Shown here piece after piece: positions 15,936 through 22,469 of a DNA stretch of 23,755 nt (its first letter is position 1; every line of letters starts with the position of its first letter). Origin of the DNA: Methanothermobacter sp049720995. GTDB lineage: Archaea; Methanobacteriota; Methanobacteria; Methanobacteriales; Methanothermobacteraceae. The stretch is taken from positions 1-23,755 of the forward strand of contig NZ_JBNASF010000024.1 of NCBI RefSeq assembly GCF_049720995.1, given 5' to 3'. The notes under the pieces were generated by a model, which worked only from the letters and a program-made list of their open reading frames with translations, did no database searches and was not told the DNA's origin. Made by a program: the position numbers and the translations under genes.

Positions 15936-16364
15936 TCACCTCTCATATTCCACCTCCTCTTCAGCTGATACACTGGTGAGTCTCACATGTTCAACTCCCC
16001 GGAGACCCATCATCCTCTCTGTGAGTTCACGTATCTCTGCAACATCGCCCCTCACCACAAGAACCTCAAGGCGATGTTTTTCTGTGAGGTGGACCCTCAT
16101 CACGGCGTCTATGTACTCCCTGTAGTGGTGCTGTATGTCGGCTATGTCCTCCATTGCCCCTGTGTGGTGGTTGTAGATCACCGAGACTATCCCTGTCCTC
16201 TCACCCTCCATCTCATTCATCCACCGGTACCTGACAATGTAGTCCTTTATGGCATCCCTTATACCCTTTGATCTTGACTGGTATCCCCTCTTCCTCAGCA
16301 CCTCATCAAATTCCTCAAGAAGTTTAGCTGGAAGAGACATGCTTATCCTGGTCATTATGGTCAT
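15936..16364 (-). CDS. NikR-family regulator with an altered metal site
   Basis: A 142-residue NikR paralogue: RHH domain at the N-terminus (TRISMSLPAKLLEEFD, RSKGIRDAIKDYI) and ACT-like domain. Aligned with NikR, H79 (QHHYREY) and H92 (RVHL) are kept, but the other histidine of the H-x-H pair is R90 and the cysteine ligand is R98 (KHRLEV), with H97 beside it. The canonical square-planar nickel site is therefore not possible; it may bind another metal or none. The start at ATG 16364 is chosen because AGGGGTGAT sits just before it; an upstream GTG at 16388 precedes the ribosome site. The TATA box lies in an imperfect dyad, so autoregulation is plausible. Confidence 0.8.
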   Translation of the reverse strand: MTIMTRISMSLPAKLLEEFDEVLRKRGYQSRSKGIRDAIKDYIVRYRWMNEMEGERTGIVSVIYNHHTGAMEDIADIQHHYREYIDAVMRVHLTEKHRLEVLVVRGDVAEIRELTERMMGLRGVEHVRLTSVSAEEEVEYER

Positions 16365-16406
16365 GGTATCACCCCTAATCTGTGACACCCTTTAATCTGT
16401 GTATGA

Positions 16407-16434
16407 AGTATAAATAATTAAATATTATTAAATA
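16407..16434. promoter_or_regulatory. Promoter dyad of the NikR paralogue
   Basis: GTATAAATAAT and ATTATTAAATAC form an imperfect inverted repeat around TAAAT. On the minus strand it includes the TATA-like TTATTTATAC some 45-60 bp before the start codon. It could be both promoter and self-operator. The rest of the interval up to about 16604 shows no gene. Confidence 0.4.
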
Positions 16435-16604
16435 CCGGAATAGTGCGGCAGGTATATTACTATGTTCACTGTCATCTGATAACACCATTTATGGGTGTAT
16501 CTGGAGGGTTGTGTATTCATCCGCGTGATGTTGAATATAGGGTAATCAAGGCCAGGTCAAAATGAATTAATCGCCTCAGAGGTCCTTACCTGCCCTGCGG
16601 GTCC

Positions 16605-17113
16605 TCATGAGGTTTTTATCCCCCCAGGATCTCCATGGTGATACTTCTTAACATCCACCCCGAGCAGTCTGTCACCTAACATGACACTGCGAATGCTCTC
16701 TGCAATGCCTGTCCTCTCAAGTTGTTCCTCTGTGTGGCCTGCAGAGCAGAGCACCACGGCCCCTTCAATATCAATCCTCATATCCCTCTCTCCATCCTCA
16801 TAGATGTAGGCGTAACCGCAGGTCCAGACCCTTTCAAACCATCCCTTGAGTTTTGCAGGGCAGTCACTCCAACAGAGAGGATAGATGAATGAAAGGGAAT
16901 CGACCCTCCTGATCCTCATGCTCCTCCATCACACCCCTGTAAGGGTGCCCCTGCTTCCTGACGGATCTCCCTCAGGTACTCCTCCCGACTCAGTTCCGAC
17001 CTGAAGTTCATCCTGTAGAGGTCCCCGACCTCATATGTGTGTCCGGCTTCACTGAGAACATCTGTAAATACCTCAAGAACATCCCCTGAAAAGGAGGTCC
17101 TGGGGCCGTGCAT
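16605..17113 (-). pseudogene. Split NAD(P)H dehydrogenase (quinone)-like flavoprotein gene
   Basis: Two overlapping frames together encode a Flavodoxin_2 / NAD(P)H dehydrogenase (quinone) family protein. The first (17113 to 16916, 65 codons) has SFSGDVLEVFTDVLSEAG and VGDLYRMNF. The second (16919 to 16605, 104 codons) has the diagnostic IYPLCWSDCPAKLKGWFERV, VVLCSAGHTEEQL and MLGDRLLGV. Between them VMEEHE, expected in the family, lies in the third frame, so two frameshifts are needed; the C-terminus also seems shifted. The first beta strand (usually like MKILIIYAHP) is missing, leaving MHGPRTSF. The second ATG overlaps the first stop and has GGAGG before it, so reinitiation is possible, but loss of function is likelier. 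Confidence 0.75.
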
Positions 17114-17122
17114 ATAAAGCCA

Positions 17123-17155
17123 CCACCATTATTATGGTGGAGCATATTTATAATC
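17123..17155 (-). promoter_or_regulatory. Promoter with palindrome before the flavoprotein gene
   Basis: A TATA-like GATTATAAATATG (minus strand, about 17143-17155) lies upstream of a perfect inverted repeat, CCACCAT-TATT-ATGGTGG (17123-17140). The repeat falls near the expected transcript start and also contains the GGTGG ribosome site of the ATG at 17113, so a bound repressor or a hairpin in the message could control the gene. Confidence 0.45.
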
Positions 17156-17192
17156 CTCAGGACATGCATGGAAATCCATTTAAAGGACACCA

Positions 17193-18308
17193 TTACAGTC
17201 TCCTCCTGTACTGAAGCTCCCTGAAGGGTACCATGACATCTGTACCCCCTCCATCATCCCTGAGGCGTATCCTGAGGTCCCCCTCTATCTGCCTGGCAAG
17301 GTTCAGTGCAAGTTCAAGGCCCACCCTCTTCTCGCCTGAAACCCCCACACCATCATCCATGACCCTGAGACAGTATTCTGAGTTCATTCTGCTGATTTCA
17401 ACCTTCACGGTACCCCTTCCATCGGGGAATGCATGCTGAAGGGAGTTGGATATCAGTTCATTTATTATTAGGGCCAGTGGCATGGCTGTCTCAACGTTGA
17501 AGGTGTGCTGGGCGTCTATGTGGAATTCAACATCCATTGCATCAAATACTGATCTCAGGTGTTCAGCTATCTTCATTATGCAGTCCTGCATCATCACCTC
17601 TGCCAGGCTATCCATCCCATAAACGGATTCATGTATGGCTGCCAGTGTCTGGACTCTGGTTGATGTCCGGAGGAGAGCCTCCCTCGCATCGTGACTTTTG
17701 GATCTTATCTGCATGTTTATGAGGCTTATGATGATCTGGAGGTTATTCTTCACCCTGTGATGGAGTTCTCGAAGCAGCACCTCCTTCTCCATGATATTCC
17801 TCTCAAGGTCCTCCTGTGCCATCATGAGGTCTGTTATGTCGGTTAGGGAGATTATTACCCCCTCATCGAGGGGAATGTACCAGCCTGTGAAGTGTCTATC
17901 CCCTGATTTAAGGCTCCTGATGTGGGAGGGTGCCTTAGCATCCCTGAACCTATCATGAATGGACCTCCAGTCAATCCCAAGTTTTTTCATTGCCCTGTTG
18001 AGGTGCATTGGATTGCCATCTGCATCGATGACCGCAACGGCCTCTTCAAGGTTCTCAACCACATCCATGAAGAATTTACGTGTCCTTCTGAGGCCCCTTT
18101 CATTCCTGCGGCGTTCATAATCAACTGTGTTGAGCCTGTGGGCTGTGAAGGTTATGGTGACTATGATAAGCGCCACTGTCAGGGAAATGAGGAAGATCTC
18201 TGCAGGGAATGGCAGCTTGTCCCGAACCCTCAGGATCAGGATTCCTGTGACCGTTATGGCTGTGAGCATGATTGCAAGGAGCACCCGTGATGTGGAACCT
18301 CCTATCAT
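17193..18308 (-). CDS. Membrane histidine kinase, PAS plus HisKA_2 type
   Basis: A 371-residue sensor kinase. Two membrane helices (about 8-27 and 36-57) come first, then a PAS-like domain (about 78-160, ENLEEAVAVIDADGNP and VIISLTDITDLMMAQEDLERN). The dimerisation/phosphoacceptor region has ELHHRVKNNLQIIISLI (181-197) with the phosphorylated histidine at H183 or H184, the HisKA_2 signature. The ATPase domain has the N-box NELISNSLQHAF (283-294) and G1 box DDGVGV (318-323). It overlaps the upstream membrane-protein gene by four bases (ATGA). No response regulator gene is next to it, so the output is unknown. Methanogens of this group have many such kinases. Confidence 0.9.
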   Translation of the reverse strand: MIGGSTSRVLLAIMLTAITVTGILILRVRDKLPFPAEIFLISLTVALIIVTITFTAHRLNTVDYERRRNERGLRRTRKFFMDVVENLEEAVAVIDADGNPMHLNRAMKKLGIDWRSIHDRFRDAKAPSHIRSLKSGDRHFTGWYIPLDEGVIISLTDITDLMMAQEDLERNIMEKEVLLRELHHRVKNNLQIIISLINMQIRSKSHDAREALLRTSTRVQTLAAIHESVYGMDSLAEVMMQDCIMKIAEHLRSVFDAMDVEFHIDAQHTFNVETAMPLALIINELISNSLQHAFPDGRGTVKVEISRMNSEYCLRVMDDGVGVSGEKRVGLELALNLARQIEGDLRIRLRDDGGGTDVMVPFRELQYRRRL

Positions 18309-18847
18309 TCCTGAGAAGAGTGGTTCAGTGACTCCCCTGGGGGATAGAGGCCCAGTAACCCCACAGCGGCCATGAGAAGCTCAGCTGAAATTGTGGGATC
18401 CACCCTGAGTGCTTCAACAACCTCCACCACACCCGTGAGGTGGGTCATAACCAGGGCATAGGATACGATCCCTGTGATGTATGCCAGAGTCTGCCCAGCA
18501 TGGTAGTGTCTACGTGTAAGGAGAATCATGCTGCCAGAATAGGCCACCAGCAATGGTACCGGTAAAACTGTATGCAGATCCGGAAATCCCAGGATGTGAA
18601 TGAACTGAAGTGCGATTATAATTATGGATAGGAAAAGTGCTGTTATTCTATGGGAGAACCCGGCGAGAATTATTGATGCACCAAGCAGCAAGAGACCCAT
18701 GTGGAATATTGGGAGGTCCATGTATGACCATCCACGTCCAGCCATCATGAGAAGTGCTGCGGAGGATACGAGAATCAGAAAAAAACCCATCAGGTGGGGT
18801 ACAGTATTTTTCATGGTGAGATCCTTTTTAAAGGGGACAAACTCCAT
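18305..18847 (-). CDS. Multi-helix membrane protein coupled to the histidine kinase
   Basis: A 180-residue protein with five or six hydrophobic segments and short loops, no recognised family. It starts at ATG 18847 with GAGGTG six bases upstream; a second in-frame ATG near 18814 would give a shorter first loop. Its stop overlaps the kinase start. The tight coupling suggests that it works with the kinase, perhaps as a separately encoded membrane sensor, since the kinase itself has little extracellular sequence. This is inference. Confidence 0.7.
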   Translation of the reverse strand: MEFVPFKKDLTMKNTVPHLMGFFLILVSSAALLMMAGRGWSYMDLPIFHMGLLLLGASIILAGFSHRITALFLSIIIIALQFIHILGFPDLHTVLPVPLLVAYSGSMILLTRRHYHAGQTLAYITGIVSYALVMTHLTGVVEVVEALRVDPTISAELLMAAVGLLGLYPPGESLNHSSQE

Positions 18848-19040
18848 TTGAACACCTCATACCTATCTGAGGAGGTTAAACATAAAAATTTTTTGAAAAA
18901 ACAGAAAAATTATGGTTATTAACTCACTTAAACCGCATTCATCATGCCAATGAACAAAAAGAGTCATTTTACCGGTTACAGGTGTCCACTCATCCTTGAC
19001 CCCCCCATCCGATTCATCTGTGTAACACTGGGACACAAAG

Positions 19041-19088
19041 ATTATATACTGTTTACTACACAGTAATGTGCATAACACATAACTGTGT
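19041..19088. promoter_or_regulatory. PadR/fsr promoter with a 31-bp palindromic operator
   Basis: TATA-like ATTATATAC at 19041-19049 predicts a transcript start near 19070. Over it lies a near-perfect palindrome at 19058-19088: ACACAGT-A-ATGTG, a five-base centre CATAA, then CACAT-A-ACTGTGT, matching in 12 of 13 arm positions. Its core ATGT-N7-ACAT resembles the ATGT/ACAT motif of PadR operators. A second overlapping dyad, TACTGT-N7-ACAGTA (19047-19065), covers the TATA box. The position fits repression of the padR-fsr transcript by PadR itself. Confidence 0.65.
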
Positions 19089-19105
19089 AATATGAGGGTC
19101 ATGAG

Positions 19106-19447
19106 ATGGGTGGTATATGTGAAAGATTCGAGAAGGAAATCAGACGCGGAGCCATACAGCTCGCAGTGGTCTGTCTTCTTGAAAGGGAACTTTATGGATA
19201 TGAAATAGTCAGAAAACTCAGAGAATCCGGGTTCAGGGTCGAGGAGGGAACCATCTACCCCCTCCTGAGGAGACTCGAGGGTGAGGGAATCCTTAAAAGC
19301 AGCTGGATGACAGGTGAGGGAAGGCCCAGGAAATATTACAGAATCACAGATTACGGTAAAAAGGTCAGAAAAAAATGGCTTGAATTTTTCAGGGCAGTGA
19401 ATCAGGCCCTCAATGAAATTGAAAGCATCATGGAGGAAGATCAATGA
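19106..19447 (+). CDS. PadR-family transcriptional regulator
   Basis: A 113-residue winged-helix regulator. The PadR pattern is clear: RGAIQLAVVCLLERELYGYEI (14-34), the recognition helix EEGTIYPLLRRLEGEGIL (46-63), the wing GRPRKYYRITDYGKK (72-86) and a C-terminal dimerisation helix. PadR proteins usually repress their own operon and respond to small molecules. Here the stop overlaps the start of the HAAS-Fsr gene (ATGA), so it very probably controls sulfite reductase expression, perhaps in response to sulfite or a redox signal. GAGGG precedes the ATG. Confidence 0.92.
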   Translation: MGGICERFEKEIRRGAIQLAVVCLLERELYGYEIVRKLRESGFRVEEGTIYPLLRRLEGEGILKSSWMTGEGRPRKYYRITDYGKKVRKKWLEFFRAVNQALNEIESIMEEDQ

Positions 19448-20136
19448 ATAAACTTGATGAATTCATAGAAAGGGCAACCCTGAGATTACCCCCAGAGGAA
19501 AGGGAGGAGTTTGCCCGGGAACTTAAAACCCACATACTTGACAGTGCAGAGTCAATAGCCGCATCAAGAAAAACAGGTGTCAGTGAAGAGGTTATTGCCG
19601 AGGCCCTGGAGAGGATGGGTCCACCAGAGAAAATCGCAGAGATGTACCCCTCAGAGAGAAAATGGAAGCTTGGAAAGATGGTGGAGTCAGGAATCTGCGC
19701 AAGATGCGGTACCTGTGCCGTTATATGCCCCAACAATATCATATCCTTCGATGGAAGGCCAGATCTCAGAGAGGAGTGCCTCAGAAACGGCCATGGTATG
19801 TGCTTCGAGGTGTGCCCTAGGGTCTCCTCAGAAGGTTACCAGATAAGCATAAGGGAGAACCTCCAGGAGAAGGTCTACCACGGAAGGGGACCCATCAGGG
19901 GCCAGGACGGAGGTGTGGTGACATCATTCCTCAGGCACCTCCTTGAGAAGGGTGAAATCGACGGCGCCATAGTCGTTGGTGACGAACACTGGAAACCCGT
20001 ATCACTTCTTGTGCAGACAGCAGAGGACCTTGAGGAAACAAGCGGGTCAAAGTACAGCATATCCACCCTTGAAGCACTAAAAACCGCAGGAGACCTTAGA
20101 ATTGAGAGAGTGGCAGTTGTTGGCCTTCCCTGTTAG
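19444..20136 (+). CDS. fsr: F420-dependent sulfite reductase, N-terminal part, with fused HAAS-like domain
   Basis: Codons 1-230 of a 700-codon frame cut by TAG at codon 231. Residues about 1-68 resemble the HAAS/DUF1700 domain normally encoded beside PadR (LPPEEREEFARELKTHILD, then SEEVIAEALERMGPPEKIAEM). A ferredoxin-like part follows (CARCGTCAVICP, 85-96, and CFEVCP, 120-125), then the start of the FrhB/FpoF-type F420H2-oxidising module (GQDGGVVTSFL, GAIVVGDEHWKPV, VAVVGLPC). The sequence continues in the same frame after the stop, and the family has glutamine at the stop position. No ribosome site is seen before the internal ATG at the domain junction (19642), so the fusion seems real. 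Confidence 0.85.
   Translation: MNKLDEFIERATLRLPPEEREEFARELKTHILDSAESIAASRKTGVSEEVIAEALERMGPPEKIAEMYPSERKWKLGKMVESGICARCGTCAVICPNNIISFDGRPDLREECLRNGHGMCFEVCPRVSSEGYQISIRENLQEKVYHGRGPIRGQDGGVVTSFLRHLLEKGEIDGAIVVGDEHWKPVSLLVQTAEDLEETSGSKYSISTLEALKTAGDLRIERVAVVGLPC
20134..20136 (+). other. In-frame amber codon within fsr
   Basis: The reading frame runs GLPC-TAG-INGLRKLQYFPYLAKHD. FrhB-family proteins have (T/L)PCQI here, so a CAG codon has become TAG by one C-to-T change. The frame is open on both sides for hundreds of codons and neither side shows other damage. Several intact genes in this window end in TAG (proS, cofC, thiD, and the first FxLYD-like gene), so TAG acts as a normal stop in this organism. 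Confidence 0.9.
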
Positions 20137-20214
20137 ATAAACGGCCTCAGAAAACTCCAGTACTTTCCCTACCTTGCAAAGCATGACCTGGAACTTGGAA
20201 GAAGGGGCAAACCA

Positions 20215-21546
20215 GTGAAACTCCCTGAGATACGTTACCTCATAGGCCTCTTCTGCACCGAGAAATTCGAATATGCAGACCTCAGAAATGTGCTGAAGGA
20301 AAATGGTATCAGAATTGGGGACGTTGAAAAATTCAGCATCAGAAGGGGCAAGCTTGAGGTTGACCTCGGCAATAGGAGGGAAACCCTGAACCTCAGGGAC
20401 ATCAGGATTTCAGAGGGCTGCAAATCCTGCAGGGACTTTGACGCCAGACTTGCAGACGTATCTGTGGGGTCCGCCGGAAGCCCCGAAGGCTACTCAACAA
20501 TCATAGTGAGAACCAGAAGGGGTGCTGAAATAGCCGATGCTGTTGACCTCATCGATGGTGCAGACAACACCAAAATAGAGAAGATGAGGGACCTGAAACT
20601 TAAGAGATTCCAGAGGGAACTTGAAAGAAGGGGAAAGAGTGGTGAATACATCTCCTTCTACTGGACCTCCGATTACCCTGGAGTATCCAGGAGGGCCGAT
20701 GGCACCTACTTCATAAGGGTGAGGGCCCGACCATCAGGCTGGTACAGCCCATCAGAGTTGAAGGAACTTGTCAGGATCGCCGGAAAATACTGTGCAAGGA
20801 TCAAGGTCACCAACAGGGGATCCTATGAACTCCATGAAGTAAGCGGCTTTGACGTTGAGGACGCCGTTGCTGACCTGAACGCCGCAGGACTCCTCACAGG
20901 ATCAGAGGGTCCCCTTGTAAGGGCCACGCTTTCCTGTCCAGGTAAAGAGAACTGTGGAAGCGGGATCATAGACACCACAGCCATCTGCAGTGCCATAGAG
21001 GAGAGGTTCAGGGAGAGACCAGCACCCTACAAGTTCAAGATAGCGGTGAGTGGCTGTCCAAACAGGTGCATGAGGCCCCAGATCCACGATGTGGGCGTTG
21101 CAGGTGTTGAATTTCCTGAGACAGTTGAGGAAATCTGTAACGGCTGCGGCAGGTGCTTCGAGGTCTGCAAGGTGGAGGCCATCAGCGTAAGGGGTGAGAC
21201 ATCCTACACCAACCATGACATCTGCGTGGGCTGCGGTAAATGCATAAGGGAGTGTCCACACACTGCAAGGAGGGCGAGTGAAAGGGGTTACATACTCTAC
21301 ATAGGTGGTAAGGCGGGTAGAGAACTCGTTGAAGGTATAAAGACACGTGTTAAAACTCTTGATGAGATACTGGAATACATAGACGCTGTTATCAGGGTTT
21401 ACACTCTGCATGCCAGTAAGCCGCAGAGGGAGAGACTCGCATCAACCATGAAACGTGTCGGTGAGGAAAAATTCATGGGTGAGGTGAGGAAGCTCATAAA
21501 AAAGGAGGGATCCGCCAGCACGTTAGATTGTGAGAAAAACCAATAA
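20215..21546 (+). CDS. fsr: F420-dependent sulfite reductase, C-terminal part
   Basis: Continuation of the same frame; coding similarity starts at 20137, and GTG 20215 is the first possible restart, with AGGGGC nine bases before it. It holds the rest of the F420H2 module (GLFCTEKF, EGCKSC) and the siroheme sulfite reductase half. The siroheme-[4Fe-4S] cysteines are C241-x5-C247 (TLSCPGKENCGSG) and C281-x3-C285 (SGCPNRC). The inserted ferredoxin domain has C308, C311, C314, C318 and C337, C340, C343, C347. Fsr reduces sulfite to sulfide with F420H2, protecting methyl-coenzyme M reductase and providing sulfur. If the amber codon is real, this half can only be made by restart or readthrough. Confidence 0.88.
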   Translation: MKLPEIRYLIGLFCTEKFEYADLRNVLKENGIRIGDVEKFSIRRGKLEVDLGNRRETLNLRDIRISEGCKSCRDFDARLADVSVGSAGSPEGYSTIIVRTRRGAEIADAVDLIDGADNTKIEKMRDLKLKRFQRELERRGKSGEYISFYWTSDYPGVSRRADGTYFIRVRARPSGWYSPSELKELVRIAGKYCARIKVTNRGSYELHEVSGFDVEDAVADLNAAGLLTGSEGPLVRATLSCPGKENCGSGIIDTTAICSAIEERFRERPAPYKFKIAVSGCPNRCMRPQIHDVGVAGVEFPETVEEICNGCGRCFEVCKVEAISVRGETSYTNHDICVGCGKCIRECPHTARRASERGYILYIGGKAGRELVEGIKTRVKTLDEILEYIDAVIRVYTLHASKPQRERLASTMKRVGEEKFMGEVRKLIKKEGSASTLDCEKNQ

Positions 21547-21567
21547 AAAAAGGAGGGATCCCCAGGA

Positions 21568-22065
21568 TCACTCCAACTTCACAGTCTCAAGTATTGCATC
21601 AAATGCTGTGTCATTCTTTGGTCCGCTATACATGAATGCATAGCCGCTTGTCCTGTTGAGTTTCAGGTACACGAAGACCGTCTGGGTCGTTGAATCGGCG
21701 GCCTTCACCATCGCTGCATTACGCCCGGCGACCTTTATTATGCTGGATGATACAACACCCTCATTGCTGGCCATCTCCCTCCTGACAGTTTCAGGATCCT
21801 TCAGGTAGTAACCTGCGCCTGCACTTACCTCTGCAACTGCAAGCTCTGAGGTGCTGTTACCAAGGAAAACTATGACATCCTTGGAGATTCCCGCCTCCTT
21901 CTTGAAGGCCCCCTGGGCCCCTGCAGGGTCAAGGGTCTCCCATGATGCAGGATATGTGAAGTTCAGTTTTCCGTCAGAGAAGCTCTTATACTGGGGCTCC
22001 TCACTCACACAACCAGATACAATGACCGTTGCGGCCACAAGAACCAGGAATAGAATTTTCTTCAT
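21568..22065 (-). CDS. Lipoprotein with PsbP-like domain
   Basis: A 165-residue secreted lipoprotein. The signal peptide MKKILFLVLVAATVIV ends in a lipobox VSGC with the lipidated C19. The mature part (SDGKLNFTYPASWE near the start, AGRNAAMVKA, then YAFMYSGPKNDTAFDAILETVK at the end) follows the pattern of PsbP-like domains common in methanogen surface lipoproteins; the function is unknown. ATG 22065 is preferred because GGGAGGTT lies properly upstream; a TTG two codons earlier lies within the ribosome site. It is convergent with fsr, 21 bp away. Confidence 0.82.
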   Translation of the reverse strand: MKKILFLVLVAATVIVSGCVSEEPQYKSFSDGKLNFTYPASWETLDPAGAQGAFKKEAGISKDVIVFLGNSTSELAVAEVSAGAGYYLKDPETVRREMASNEGVVSSSIIKVAGRNAAMVKAADSTTQTVFVYLKLNRTSGYAFMYSGPKNDTAFDAILETVKLE

Positions 22066-22098
22066 ATTCAACCTCCCATAATATGGTTGTCATGGATA

Positions 22099-22111
22099 TG
22101 ATTTATAATTT
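22099..22111 (-). promoter_or_regulatory. TATA box of the lipoprotein gene
   Basis: The minus-strand AAATTATAAATCA lies about 35-45 bp before the ATG at 22065, at normal promoter distance for an archaeal gene. Confidence 0.45.
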
Positions 22112-22215
22112 ACCCGGAGCCCATCAACATATAAATAAGGGGACGTTGAAAGATCAGGAACTATGTGTTGTGACATGCGGCTTCTAGCCTGAGGTGGCAT
22201 CCAGGTCAGAATTGG

Positions 22216-22250
22216 GAACTATATATATACTTACCCCCAAAGTATAAACA
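22216..22250 (+). promoter_or_regulatory. Promoter of the ferredoxin / geranylgeranyl reductase operon
   Basis: ACTATATATATAC (about 22218-22230) is a strong TATA-like run, and AAAGTATAAACA (about 22239-22250) is a second candidate. Starts would fall near 22255 or 22275, both before the ferredoxin ATG at 22303. Confidence 0.45.
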
Positions 22251-22302
22251 CCCGCATGATTAAAGATTCATGATCTGTAGAATTGATTTTAGGTTGATAA
22301 CC

Positions 22303-22464
22303 ATGAAGGTGAAGGAATGGTGTATGTTCTGTGGGGAATGTGCAGGTGTGTGCCCACGGAACCTCATAGAGGTCAGGGAGAATTCCCTGAAATTTTCAGA
22401 GGACCAGTGTAGGGAATGCAACATATGCATAGAGGTATGCCCTGTTAGGGCCCTTGAGAGGTGA
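22303..22464 (+). CDS. Small 2[4Fe-4S] ferredoxin
   Basis: A 53-residue electron carrier with two complete cluster motifs: C7, C10, C13 with C17 in a following CP, and C36, C39, C42 with C46 in CPVRAL. The ATG at 22303 is chosen because AGGTTGAT precedes it; the in-frame upstream ATG at 22270 has no ribosome site. It is directly followed by the geranylgeranyl reductase gene, whose ribosome site lies at its 3' end, so the ferredoxin probably donates electrons to that reductase. Confidence 0.92.
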   Translation: MKVKEWCMFCGECAGVCPRNLIEVRENSLKFSEDQCRECNICIEVCPVRALER

Positions 22465-22469
22465 TTGAC

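Noticed and set aside
16401..16430. Classical NikR box (GTATGA with TCATAC) before the NikR paralogue
   Set aside because: Only one half-site-like GTATGA is present; the second half does not match at the required spacing.
18863..19444. A 193-residue minus-strand open frame
   Set aside because: It is antisense to the PadR gene and its palindromic promoter and has no family features.
20134..20136. Pyrrolysine or other programmed recoding at TAG
   Set aside because: No Pyl genes are seen here, several ordinary genes end in TAG, and the expected residue is glutamine; a point mutation is simpler.
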